Positions 44,259 through 52,560 of a stretch of 64,000 bases of DNA are shown piece after piece. Location: the NCBI RefSeq assembly GCF_003217515.1, contig NZ_QJSX01000013.1:99234-163233 (forward strand), read 5' to 3'. A program made the translations under genes and the position numbers. The notes under the pieces are model-generated. The model saw only the letters and a program-made list of their open reading frames with translations, was not told the DNA's origin and did not search any database. Each line of letters opens with the position of its first letter. The first letter of the stretch is position 1. The DNA is from Deinococcus yavapaiensis KR-236. Lineage in GTDB: Bacteria; Deinococcota; Deinococci; Deinococcales; Deinococcaceae.

Positions 44259-44423
44259 TGTGGTGCGTCACGCGCGGTGACCTTTCACTTCGACTGGTCC
44301 GTCACCATCTCGCTTCGCTTTCGCCGTCGCTGATGCTCGGTGGAAGCGTGCGTGGTTGAACATCTTGCCATTCGGATGCGGAGAGGGTGGAATGAAGATC
44401 GCTTGGAATTGTATATATTCCAA
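44240..44423. repeat. 16-bp inverted repeat pair upstream of the recombinase-like gene
   Basis: ttggaatatatacaat (44240-44255) and its exact reverse complement attgtatatattccaa (44408-44423) lie 152 bp apart. Both are AT-rich islands in GC-rich DNA. They could be protein-binding sites (operator, resolution or recombination half-sites) or the two ends of a duplicated segment. Confidence 0.6.
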
Positions 44424-44766
44424 CGACCGCCTTTTCACGTGCAACACGCTTCCGCGTCGATCAACCTCGTCACGAAACGCGCCCACCTTACAAAGCCCCC
44501 TGCAACGCTGCCGTCAACTGCCCACACCCCTCGATCACAACGTCCCCGTCACGCAAAGCGGAAAGCGGCGCAAAGTCGCGCTGCGCCGCTCCGCATGCCG
44601 CGGTGTTGTCACATCATCGACAGCAACGCCCCCGCCACGATCACCCTGCCTGCCGCTCAACGTGGCTTAGACCGTCCACGCGCTCAACCAAGCTGGCGAC
44701 CACACCACCTCACGCCCGATACCCACCACGTTCATCACCCGCGCGTTCCTCCGCGCTCCGCGCCTA
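44424..44766. other. Intergenic region without a supported gene
   Basis: About 340 bp with only low-complexity open frames. No ribosome site, repeat or RNA structure stands out. Confidence 0.45.
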
Positions 44767-45437
44767 TCACCGCCCGACATCTTCACTTCGCGAACCTTCC
44801 CGATCGGCCGCCTCCAACAACAACGTCAAGCCTGCCTTCACGTCCGGCACGTAAAACGTTCCTTGCGGCGCGACGACCTTCACCGCTTCTTCCGGCGGCG
44901 CGCCGTTCTCCATGAACAACATCGCCAGCATCTCGTCCGACACCGCGTCGTCATACAAACTCAGGCGTCGACGCGCTTGCGGTTGTACGATCCACAACAC
45001 CTCGCGCTCCGGCGTCCGTAGCACGACCTTCGCGTCTTGCGGCAACGTCAACAACCGCTCCACCGACGACCGTAATTCCGACGCGCTCACCACGGCCGAC
45101 GTCGCGGTCAAGACGTGTTGACTCGCCGGGATTTCCCCGGGCAGTACTTGTTTCACATAGCGCCACAACGCGTCAAGCGCTGCGCTTCCGTCCACATCGA
45201 CACCGCCTCCGCCATTAAAACTTGATCGAAGACCAAGCTTCTCACATTGAATGCGTCCGGCAGCAACACCCAAAAATCACTCGGCTTCTCCTCGCGTGCC
45301 GTGAACATCGACACGAAGTCCTGCAAGATCGACGCGGCCCACTCATGACCGATGCACACGTCGCGCAGCAACGCCTCATAGCACCAACGACGGAAGCCTT
45401 CTTGCAAGTCGCATCGACACGCCTGCTGGTCCGTCAC
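44767..45437 (-). pseudogene. Hypothetical gene split by an apparent frameshift
   Basis: The upstream frame (GTG at 45437) reads MTDQQACRCDLQEGFRRWCY and continues to a stop at 45153. The downstream frame (open 44767-45273) continues with ALDALWRYVKQVLPGEIPAS. The two overlap for 121 bp, and both look protein-like around 45190 (VSMWTEAQ in one, ALDALWRYV in the other). One base gained or lost there would give a single protein of about 220 residues. The C-terminal part contains VERLLTLPQDAKVVLRTPER and ends in a short basic tail. Function unknown. A sequencing error would explain it equally well. Confidence 0.55.
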
Positions 45438-45509
45438 GTTGCTGCCTCAACCCCTTCTCGGACGGCCTCTACTGGTGGGATCCCGACTTCTGAAACCGAC
45501 TCTACACAA

Positions 45510-45535
45510 CCCGCGCTCACTACGGTGAACGCGGG
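45510..45535 (-). terminator. Hairpin downstream of the membrane-protein gene
   Basis: An 11-bp stem with one mismatch (cccgcgctcac / gtgaacgcggg) and a 4-nt loop begins 27 bp past the minus-strand stop at 45562. On that strand it is followed by ttgtgta. It is a plausible terminator. Confidence 0.5.
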
Positions 45536-45561
45536 GCGGCAATCAATGTGAAAGTTGATTA

Positions 45562-47409
45562 TCAAATCCGTGCGGAAGGAACGTTCCTCAATCCTATTAA
45601 AGCGTTTGTAAGTTGCGAGAGCCCAGTGTACACGAGGCTTCCCCATGTGAACGCGACGACGTAGTCCCAGAACGTACCCCACGGCGCGTCGTTCATGTAC
45701 AACGCCTGCATCCCCGCCACGAGCGCCAGCACCAGCGCCGACCAGAACAAGATCGCGCCTCTGAACGAGCGGCGAAGTGCCAAGCCGCGTTGCTCACGCC
45801 CGAATTCGCCTGAATGATCGCCCAGTACCCGAGCGGCGCGTCCAGACGTCACACCGCCCGTGGCTGCCGTCGTACCGGCGGTCTTTATGCCGTACGGAAC
45901 GAAAGTTTGAGCTCCAATCGGCGCGATTGCCAACAACTTGTCGACCTTCGCTCGATCGTACGCCACGATAAACCGGTCGAAGCGGGCAATCAACGATCGT
46001 GTATACGCAGCCATATCCTCGGCCGAGAGGTTGATATTCGGCGAGATTGGCGGCTTGTACAGACGGCGCTCCAAGCTCACCAAGGCATCTCGCGCGGCCG
46101 GCGCGGTCAACACCTCAACATTCGAACGTTGCAAGTCAAGCTCCTTGATGAGGTCGGCGATGGTCAATGCGTCCCGCATCAAGCTCAACGCCCGCGCAAA
46201 TTCGTCAGGCTTGATTTCCACTTTATGAACGATGATCGGATTGTCCGCAAGGTCCGTCGCCGGGAACGGTTTTTTTGCACCGATCGTCGTGCCCTCGTCA
46301 CGCAAGTCGTTCAGCAAAGCGACCACACCGGGGATGGCGGAAGGATTGGTGATGGGATGGTATGGCGCGGCAGCCGGGTCGAACATCGGTTGGTAGCCGA
46401 TGAAGGTGGTTTGGTAGTCGATCATGTGCAGCCGTTGATGGGCGTCATGAAACGCGGCCCACTGTGACGCCGCCACCCGTTGCGCTTCGAGCTCGTCGAG
46501 GGTGGGAACCGGGCCGAAGGCAAGCCAGGAAAGGCGTCGTTTGACATGGGACTTGAATTCCTTGAAGTTGAACATCAATTTGTACAAGGAGTTCTCCTCA
46601 AGCAGCCGCAACTTCGAGGCCTTCTCCTCGAGTCTGTCCGCCTCGGGTTTCGTCGTTCTCAAAAACTCTATGAACGACGCGAGCATCAAGCCCAAGTAGA
46701 TCACGAGCAGTGGAAACAGCCAGAAGTGCTTGACGGTGACGTTCAACTTGACCTTCTCGCCGTCAACGTTGAGGACGTTGGCGAGCGTACCCGTGTACGT
46801 GTCCGCCAAAACACTTGGCGCTCCGATCAGACCGCCGCCGGGCGAGGTGGGTGTGATGCGATCGGTGCAAATGTTGAAGGATTGGCCATTCGCGTTCGTG
46901 ACCACGCTAGTCGTCGCGCTCGACGAACATGTTTCCTGAACGATGAATGGCACCCAGTACCGCGTTGTCTTGTAGGTGTTGTCGGGAGGACTGACCGACG
47001 CGAGCGTGGGCGGCAGGGGGACACGCTCGACGTACGCGGGGGTACTGGTCCATAGCGTCACAGACGCCTTTTTACTCAAGGGTCCGATGATGAGACAAAT
47101 TTCGGACGCTCGATTGATGGAGCGGGTGTAGACGTTGTTCGCACTGGACAAAAAGGTCGGATTGTAGGGCTTCGTGGAAGGGCACGTGCCGTTCACGAAC
47201 GAAAGCTGCGTTGGTTCGTTCGTACCTGTCACCCGTGCTGACACTTGCAGTGCGGACGGCGTGTCGTTGAACACCGTAAGCGCCGCGTCATACGTTCCAA
47301 CTGCCGTCCCTTCATAGTTTGATGACGGCACCACTTCGAAGGGAGGGGGCGCCGTTTGGCCTGCAGCGGCCGAGAGGCCAAAGACGACGAGTAACGCCTG
47401 TAGTCGCAT
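45562..47409 (-). CDS. Exported membrane-anchored protein of unknown function (615 aa)
   Basis: The ATG at 47409, with gaggagga just upstream, gives MRLQALLVVFGLSAAAGQTA, a clean signal peptide. Residues about 20-230 are Thr/Ser-rich and extracytoplasmic, with paired Cys (FVNGTCPSTKP, SEICLIIG, ETCSSS, NICTDR). A membrane span follows (HFWLFPLLVIYLGLMLASFI, about 235-255), then a mostly cytoplasmic helical domain (about 260-540), and two C-terminal spans (RGAILFWSALVLALVAGMQA; YVVAFTWGSLVYTGLSQLTN). A receptor, stress sensor or anchoring role is possible; I recognise no family. Codon use is less extreme than in the defence genes, hinting at a different history. Confidence 0.78.
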   Translation of the reverse strand: MRLQALLVVFGLSAAAGQTAPPPFEVVPSSNYEGTAVGTYDAALTVFNDTPSALQVSARVTGTNEPTQLSFVNGTCPSTKPYNPTFLSSANNVYTRSINRASEICLIIGPLSKKASVTLWTSTPAYVERVPLPPTLASVSPPDNTYKTTRYWVPFIVQETCSSSATTSVVTNANGQSFNICTDRITPTSPGGGLIGAPSVLADTYTGTLANVLNVDGEKVKLNVTVKHFWLFPLLVIYLGLMLASFIEFLRTTKPEADRLEEKASKLRLLEENSLYKLMFNFKEFKSHVKRRLSWLAFGPVPTLDELEAQRVAASQWAAFHDAHQRLHMIDYQTTFIGYQPMFDPAAAPYHPITNPSAIPGVVALLNDLRDEGTTIGAKKPFPATDLADNPIIVHKVEIKPDEFARALSLMRDALTIADLIKELDLQRSNVEVLTAPAARDALVSLERRLYKPPISPNINLSAEDMAAYTRSLIARFDRFIVAYDRAKVDKLLAIAPIGAQTFVPYGIKTAGTTAATGGVTSGRAARVLGDHSGEFGREQRGLALRRSFRGAILFWSALVLALVAGMQALYMNDAPWGTFWDYVVAFTWGSLVYTGLSQLTNALIGLRNVPSARI

Positions 47410-47746
47410 GTCTCCTCCTCGCGCAACTTCGCTGAGGAATGACGGTAGGGCGTGCGCTGACCGTATCGTCACATACCTTGATAGTGAACTTGGCACATTT
47501 GTGTGCTTCGTTCCTCGATACCACAACTCCGAGCACGTGGTGGCACCGCACGGCAATCACTCGAACGTACGCTTCACACAGAGCACCACGGGCACGACGA
47601 AGGCGACCTCGAAGTGTTTCACGCGGAACCACGGGTCGTGGAGACGACAAAGCCGCACGGAGGTGCCCTTCAGTTCTCGCCCAGCCGACGTTTGTGATCG
47701 AACAGGAACGGTAATCTGCTCGCCAACACCGCTACGGTATCCGCCT
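47410..47746. other. Intergenic region without a supported gene
   Basis: About 340 bp between two minus-strand genes. It should contain the promoter of the 45562-47409 gene. Open frames here lack ribosome sites. I see no repeat or RNA structure. Confidence 0.45.
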
Positions 47747-48472
47747 TCAGTGCGTCGTGTGACCACTCAAAAGCATGAAGTCGACACGATCCACGAGCAA
47801 GAGCACTCCAAGCACGACGATCACGGTTCGCAAGGTCGAGCGTGAAGAGAACCGCTCCAAGCATTGAAGTCCGAACACCGCGAGCATCGTCCAGGCCGCG
47901 TGATGAAACACGGTCGCAACCGCCATCAACGGCCCACATACCAGCACGCACGCGCGCGCCGTGCGAAGGCCGTAGGAGAGGCACGAGGCATGCGCGCGCC
48001 AACCGCGCGGCGCCAGGGGTACGGTTTGCAAACAATGCTGACGCCGCTGGCGTTGCTTCGACGCGCCCATCCAAGCGACCGCGCCCACGACCGCCGCCGC
48101 CTTCAACCACGCCGGGTCGACCAGCTTCGAAAGTCCCACGGCCATCCAAGACATGTGGAATTGCACGGCCGTCCAAACGACGAGAAACCCGGCGGTGAAC
48201 ACCCCCAAAGCATTCAAACGGCGAGGCCACAAGCTGGAAGTCACGACATGCCGCGCGTTGACCAACGCGAACGGCAGCATCATGGCGACCGACATGAGAA
48301 GCGCTCGACCCGCCGCTTCAGGAAGTGTCGCGGTGTGCGGTGAACGACCCGAAAGAAGCGTGATCCAAGCCAAGGCCGCTGCGCACAACAGAGCGTGCTC
48401 AGGATGCAGCCATGCCCACCGGCGAACTCGCATCAAGCCTCGCTGCCACGCGAGGCGTGACGCCGCGGTCAT
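47747..48472 (-). CDS. DUF2182-like integral membrane protein (241 aa)
   Basis: Five or six membrane helices are visible, for example HALLCAAALAWITLLSG, ALLMSVAMMLPFALVNARHV, ALGVFTAGFLVVWTAVQFHM and TVIVVLGVLLLVDRV. The MSVAMMLPFAL motif and the SYGLRTARACVLVCGPLMAV segment agree with DUF2182, described as a predicted metal-binding membrane protein. Several family Cys/His positions may differ. The ATG at 48472 overlaps the tyrosinase stop (ATGA), so the two are co-expressed. A role in handling copper for the tyrosinase is attractive but is inference. Confidence 0.7.
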   Translation of the reverse strand: MTAASRLAWQRGLMRVRRWAWLHPEHALLCAAALAWITLLSGRSPHTATLPEAAGRALLMSVAMMLPFALVNARHVVTSSLWPRRLNALGVFTAGFLVVWTAVQFHMSWMAVGLSKLVDPAWLKAAAVVGAVAWMGASKQRQRRQHCLQTVPLAPRGWRAHASCLSYGLRTARACVLVCGPLMAVATVFHHAAWTMLAVFGLQCLERFSSRSTLRTVIVVLGVLLLVDRVDFMLLSGHTTH

Positions 48473-49884
48473 ACGCGGCCGCCAAACAACACGCTGACAC
48501 GTCCAACCGTGACATTCCCGCCGCGTTCATCGGGCTGTAACGGCGTGAACGTCACGTGCAGACGCTGCGCGTTCCAATTGTCAGCTTGCTGCAAACGACG
48601 CGCGAGGTCCGTGATGTCCAAAACGACCGTCAATCCGCTTCCGCTGTGCTGATCGTCGACCCTGGACGTTTCTCGAACGCCGAACATCGTCACCACCCCC
48701 GCTTCGTACGCTTGCTGCTCCTCATCGGGCGCGCCCGCAGGCATGTTCACGTGCACGAGGTAGTTCGCGGCCGCCAATTCGCTTCCGCGGACGTTTTCGA
48801 TCTTCAACTGCACCGTCTGCGGTGCTTGCTGCAACAAACCCGGGCTGGCAGGAGCGTTCAAAGGCACGACGACCGAACTGGCAGTATTCGTCAGTGGCAC
48901 GCCTTGCTCGCTCGCGCCGACAAGTTCCATGAGCATATTGTGCGGACCGTCGAAGTTGGACGCGTGAGGAAGAGCTCCAGCCGTCAACGGCGCGAGCGCC
49001 GCGACATTCAGATCGGTGTACTGATACGAAAGAGGCGCAGCGGAAGCGTCGCGAACGTCCGCGACGCTCATTGTCAACAGCGACGGTCCACTTCCGAAGG
49101 TGAATTGCATGTTCAACCACGCGGGTTTCGTCGGATTCGCGCGACCCACGCCTTGCCGCAACCACGCTTCCCACAATCGATCGATGTTGGCGTGATGCAG
49201 CCAGAAGATCGGGTCGAGCGCGGCCGTGTTGAAATGGCTCATCCAACCGGTCGTGCCGCCCACCGCCATGTGCACCGTGCCGTGCGGTCGAAGCTCCAAC
49301 GCGCCCATCCCGCCGGGTGCATCGTGATTCCACCCGGTGATGGGTCCGCCAAAGCCGACCAGTCCCTGGTTGTTTTGGTTCGAGAAGTCCACTTCGTTCA
49401 TGGCGGCGGTCACGGAGACCACCGGCTTCGGCATGGTCCCGCCCGCGTTGATTCCCTTCGCACGCTCACTGACGAACAGCGGATTGACGTCTCCGGAGGG
49501 AAGCGAAGGTTCTCGAAACGCGGTTGGTAAGGTGAGGACGCTGAGACGCGTCGTGTCGCTGTAATCCCAATACGGCAGCGCCCAGTCCGCCGGACCGCCC
49601 AGCTGAATGATCGTTTGACGGACGACCGTCTCGAAGTAATGCAGGTACATCCGATGCCAAGGCAGGAAGTACCAGCTGTTGTGTTGGCAGGCGTTCCACG
49701 GCGCGTCTTTCGGCCACGTTCCCGTTGCTTGGTCGGTGCCGTGCATCGCGGCCAGGTAGCCCCACGAGGTTGGATCGGAGATGAGACGCGTTCGCAATTC
49801 TTGGACAGCTCGAGCGTACCAAGTCAAGATCGGATCCCAAGGATCGTTGGCACTTAAAACCCAAACGTCGCGGCGTTCGAACAT
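48469..49884 (-). CDS. Tyrosinase-family type 3 copper protein (471 aa)
   Basis: The ATG at 49884 follows gaaggag. The CuA region includes CQHNSWYFLPWHRMYLHYFE and an upstream His (AAMHGTDQ). The CuB region includes HGTVHMAVGGTTGW and DPIFWLHHANIDRLWEAWL. The conserved WALPYWDYSD segment lies between them. Together these are the six His ligands and fold markers of tyrosinase/polyphenol oxidase, which oxidises phenols with O2. The C-terminal 170 residues form a beta-rich capping domain similar to plant-type polyphenol oxidases. There is no obvious signal peptide. In a radiation-tolerant lineage it might make melanin-like pigments; the substrate cannot be read from sequence. Confidence 0.9.
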   Translation of the reverse strand: MFERRDVWVLSANDPWDPILTWYARAVQELRTRLISDPTSWGYLAAMHGTDQATGTWPKDAPWNACQHNSWYFLPWHRMYLHYFETVVRQTIIQLGGPADWALPYWDYSDTTRLSVLTLPTAFREPSLPSGDVNPLFVSERAKGINAGGTMPKPVVSVTAAMNEVDFSNQNNQGLVGFGGPITGWNHDAPGGMGALELRPHGTVHMAVGGTTGWMSHFNTAALDPIFWLHHANIDRLWEAWLRQGVGRANPTKPAWLNMQFTFGSGPSLLTMSVADVRDASAAPLSYQYTDLNVAALAPLTAGALPHASNFDGPHNMLMELVGASEQGVPLTNTASSVVVPLNAPASPGLLQQAPQTVQLKIENVRGSELAAANYLVHVNMPAGAPDEEQQAYEAGVVTMFGVRETSRVDDQHSGSGLTVVLDITDLARRLQQADNWNAQRLHVTFTPLQPDERGGNVTVGRVSVLFGGRV

Positions 49885-50027
49885 ACCTTCTCCTTCGCGT
49901 CGCGCCAAGCAGCGTTAACATGCTCACGGCTTGACGTGCTGCATCGCGCATGATCGAGTGTCGTTCACTCGTGCTGAGGTGGAATTGGCACTGCAAGCCA
50001 CGTCAAGCTGAACAGGACGCTCCTATC

Positions 50028-51938
50028 TCAGGTCGTGAAGACCAGCAAGCTGTTCGCCGGTAAGGTCAAGGGCGCGGACGCGTGGAATCCGTGCATCGGC
50101 ACGTCATTCGCGTGCACCTGGCCGCCGTTTCCGCACACGAGTGGATTGACCCACTGCTCGTACACGTCGCTGTTGAACACTTCATGCCACACGCCCGCGT
50201 GAGGCATGCCCACGCGGTAGTCGAAGCGGTGCGAATTGCCGAGGTGCGCGACGATCACAACGTCATGCCCGGCGCCGTGCACCCAGCGGTGCACGGCGAG
50301 GACGCGGTTTTCGTCGTGCGCGTGCACCACGCGGAACCCATCGCCACGCAGCCCGGGTAGGCACTGCCGCAACGCCAGCAGTTCACGCACGAACCGCACA
50401 TGGTCGAGCATGTCCCGGTCACCGCCGCTCAAGCCCGCCCAGTGCAGCAGCAAGTTCGCGCGGCGCACGACGTCATCCGACCACGGCTTGTCCTCCAAGA
50501 ACTCCTGCCCCATGAACAGCATCGGAATGCCCGGCGCCGTCAAGCTGAGGGCGGTCGCGACGCGCGCACGACTCCGCGCGTACCACGACCGAGGGTTGCT
50601 GGGGTCGCTCAGACGCGCGACGCGCGCTTCCCGTCCTTCGAGGACGAGGTCGTGGTTTTCGGGGCCTTGCACGAACTGCCCGGCATGCGTGAAGCCGTTC
50701 GGCCACATGCTCGCCCCCAGCGCCGTCATGTTCAACGGTCGCTCGTCCGGCGCGCTCGCGCTTTCGATGACGTCACGAATGGCGCGGCGCAGTCCGTCTG
50801 TGAGGGTTGTGTCGAAGCCCGCGCCGTGAGGAACGGGCTGGACGACGTGCGGATTGACATTCCAGTACTCCGCGAGGTGAACGCTGCCCGGACGGTGGTA
50901 GTGCAAGGTGGACGTGAGGTCTTGGCAAAAGCGCCAACCGTGTGGCGCGCCGTCATGATCGATGACGCTCACTTGGTCGTAGCGAAAGCCGTCCACGCGG
51001 TACTCGTCGAGGAAGAACTTGGCGTTGTGAATGAGAAAGTCACGCACGTCCGGCTTGGCGTAATCGAACACCAAACCGCCCGCGTGGCCTCGATCGGAGA
51101 AGTACAGCGAGTTGCGCCGTCCGTCGCCGTCATGCTGACGATCGAGGAAGTACATGCTTTCATCGCCGAAATCCCCGCCGGCGTGGTTGTACACGACGTC
51201 GAGCAGCACCGCCAGCCCGTACGCGTGGCACACGTCCACGAGCGCTTTGAGTTGGTTCATCTCACCCTTGAGGTCTTGCGCTTGGTACGGCGCGAGGCCC
51301 TTCACGTGCAGCAACGCGTTGATGTCGGGCAGGAACGCGGGAATCGCCGCGTCGGGCGCGGCGTAGTTCATCTCCGGGGAGAAGTAGTCGGTGCCGTTGT
51401 AGCCTTGCCCGTACTGCGTTTGGAATTCTTGGATGGGCAGCAGTTGCACGGCGGTCACGCCGAGCTCGGCGAGGTACGGAACTTTGCGTGCCACGTCCAA
51501 GAACGTCCCGGCTTTGTTCGGGAGGTTCGGGGTGAAGAACGTGCCGACGTGCAGCTGGTAGATGACGAGATCAGCAAGGGCGGGCGTGGTGTGCGGCGTG
51601 TCGTGCCAAGGGAAGTCGGCAGCCCGGAGAATGCACTTGCTCGGGTGCGGCGTTTCGAGTTCGCGTGCGTACGGATCGCGTTTGAAGCCTTGAGAGCCTT
51701 CGCCGACGACGTAGAACATGTACTTCTGGCGGTCTTTCGCGCCGGGGAAGAAGCCGAGCCAGTGACCGTTCGGGTCGCGCGTCAGCAACGAGGTGTGATC
51801 GAGCGCGTTGCCGTTAAAGTCGCCGAGCACGTGTACGCTTCGGGCGTTGGGCGCCCACACGCGAAAGGTGGCGCCGTCGGCGATGAGGTTGGCACCCATG
51901 GGGGTGAACGAGTGAATGTGCTTGAGTGAAGCGGGCAT
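50028..51938 (-). CDS. GH13 1,4-alpha-glucan branching enzyme-like protein (636 aa)
   Basis: ATG at 51938 with ggagg. The N-terminal CBM48 domain (ATFRVWAPNARSVHVLGDFN, residues 25-110) precedes the GH13 barrel. Catalytic regions: LLDVVYNHAGGDF (region I), VDGFRYDQVS (nucleophile Asp), HLAEYWNVNP (acid/base Glu) and GPENHDLVL (transition-state Asp). A small beta domain closes the protein. The enzyme would create alpha-1,6 branches in glycogen or related glucans. A trehalohydrolase (TreZ) is an alternative given similar domain order, but the region I context favours a branching enzyme. It stands alone, which suggests a dispensable copy of a chromosomal function. Confidence 0.83.
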   Translation of the reverse strand: MPASLKHIHSFTPMGANLIADGATFRVWAPNARSVHVLGDFNGNALDHTSLLTRDPNGHWLGFFPGAKDRQKYMFYVVGEGSQGFKRDPYARELETPHPSKCILRAADFPWHDTPHTTPALADLVIYQLHVGTFFTPNLPNKAGTFLDVARKVPYLAELGVTAVQLLPIQEFQTQYGQGYNGTDYFSPEMNYAAPDAAIPAFLPDINALLHVKGLAPYQAQDLKGEMNQLKALVDVCHAYGLAVLLDVVYNHAGGDFGDESMYFLDRQHDGDGRRNSLYFSDRGHAGGLVFDYAKPDVRDFLIHNAKFFLDEYRVDGFRYDQVSVIDHDGAPHGWRFCQDLTSTLHYHRPGSVHLAEYWNVNPHVVQPVPHGAGFDTTLTDGLRRAIRDVIESASAPDERPLNMTALGASMWPNGFTHAGQFVQGPENHDLVLEGREARVARLSDPSNPRSWYARSRARVATALSLTAPGIPMLFMGQEFLEDKPWSDDVVRRANLLLHWAGLSGGDRDMLDHVRFVRELLALRQCLPGLRGDGFRVVHAHDENRVLAVHRWVHGAGHDVVIVAHLGNSHRFDYRVGMPHAGVWHEVFNSDVYEQWVNPLVCGNGGQVHANDVPMHGFHASAPLTLPANSLLVFTT

Positions 51939-52503
51939 CCTCGACCTCCTACGAAGCCCTCGCAGGTACGGGCGTTAGGGTGACAACCTTTTGAACTTCT
52001 GTGTACGTTCGTAGGTACGACCTTCGCGGTGCCAACGCGTGAACCCCGTGTCGTCTGAGTGCACGGCTTCTCGGGAGCTCAGCGACATCGTGATGCTCGT
52101 GGTGAGCAGCGCACGCGTAGTTTCCGAGTTCGCAGGTGCGCATGAAGGCGGTTTGCACGAAACGAATTCGAAGCGCGCTCGGCGAGGAACCGCCCTTGCA
52201 CCGCCTTGATGAGACCTTCGACCTGACGTGCAGAGGTTCTCTCGCGTCCTTTTGAAGCGCTTTTGTCCCCCTGCGGTCTTCGCGTGTGAAGCTTCGCGGC
52301 AGACGTCCGCGCGATTCGTGGAAGCTCCCTCTTTGCTCCTCGGCTTGCCTGGGTCGCACACGTCGGCTTCGGCGATGTGCGCCGAGCGTTCGCGCGCGAT
52401 CGACGTTATGCGTTGATGGTAAAGCATGTGCTGACATTCAATCCTCCAGCGTTCTCAGCATGACCGGGTCGATGCACACGATGAAGCGCAGTCACTGAGC
52501 GAT
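51939..52503. other. Intergenic region without a supported gene
   Basis: About 560 bp between the branching-enzyme start and the SARP-gene terminator. Minus-strand open frames of about 150 codons (51949-52437 and 51975-52427) overlap each other, lack conserved-looking text and are not supported. It may contain remnants of an older insertion. Confidence 0.45.
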
Positions 52504-52535
52504 CGCTGAGCGGCATGCGATTAAGCCGCTCAGCG
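52504..52535 (-). terminator. Hairpin downstream of the SARP gene
   Basis: A perfect 11-bp stem (cgctgagcggc / gccgctcagcg) with a 10-nt loop lies 26 bp beyond the minus-strand stop at 52561. There is no clear U tract. Confidence 0.5.
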
Positions 52536-52560
52536 TGAACGTGAAGGAACGACTTCTTTG

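Noticed and set aside
51949..52437. Overlapping minus-strand frames of about 150 codons upstream of the branching-enzyme gene
   Set aside because: Two frames compete over the same DNA, both low in conserved-looking text; I first suspected an IS remnant but found no transposase motif.
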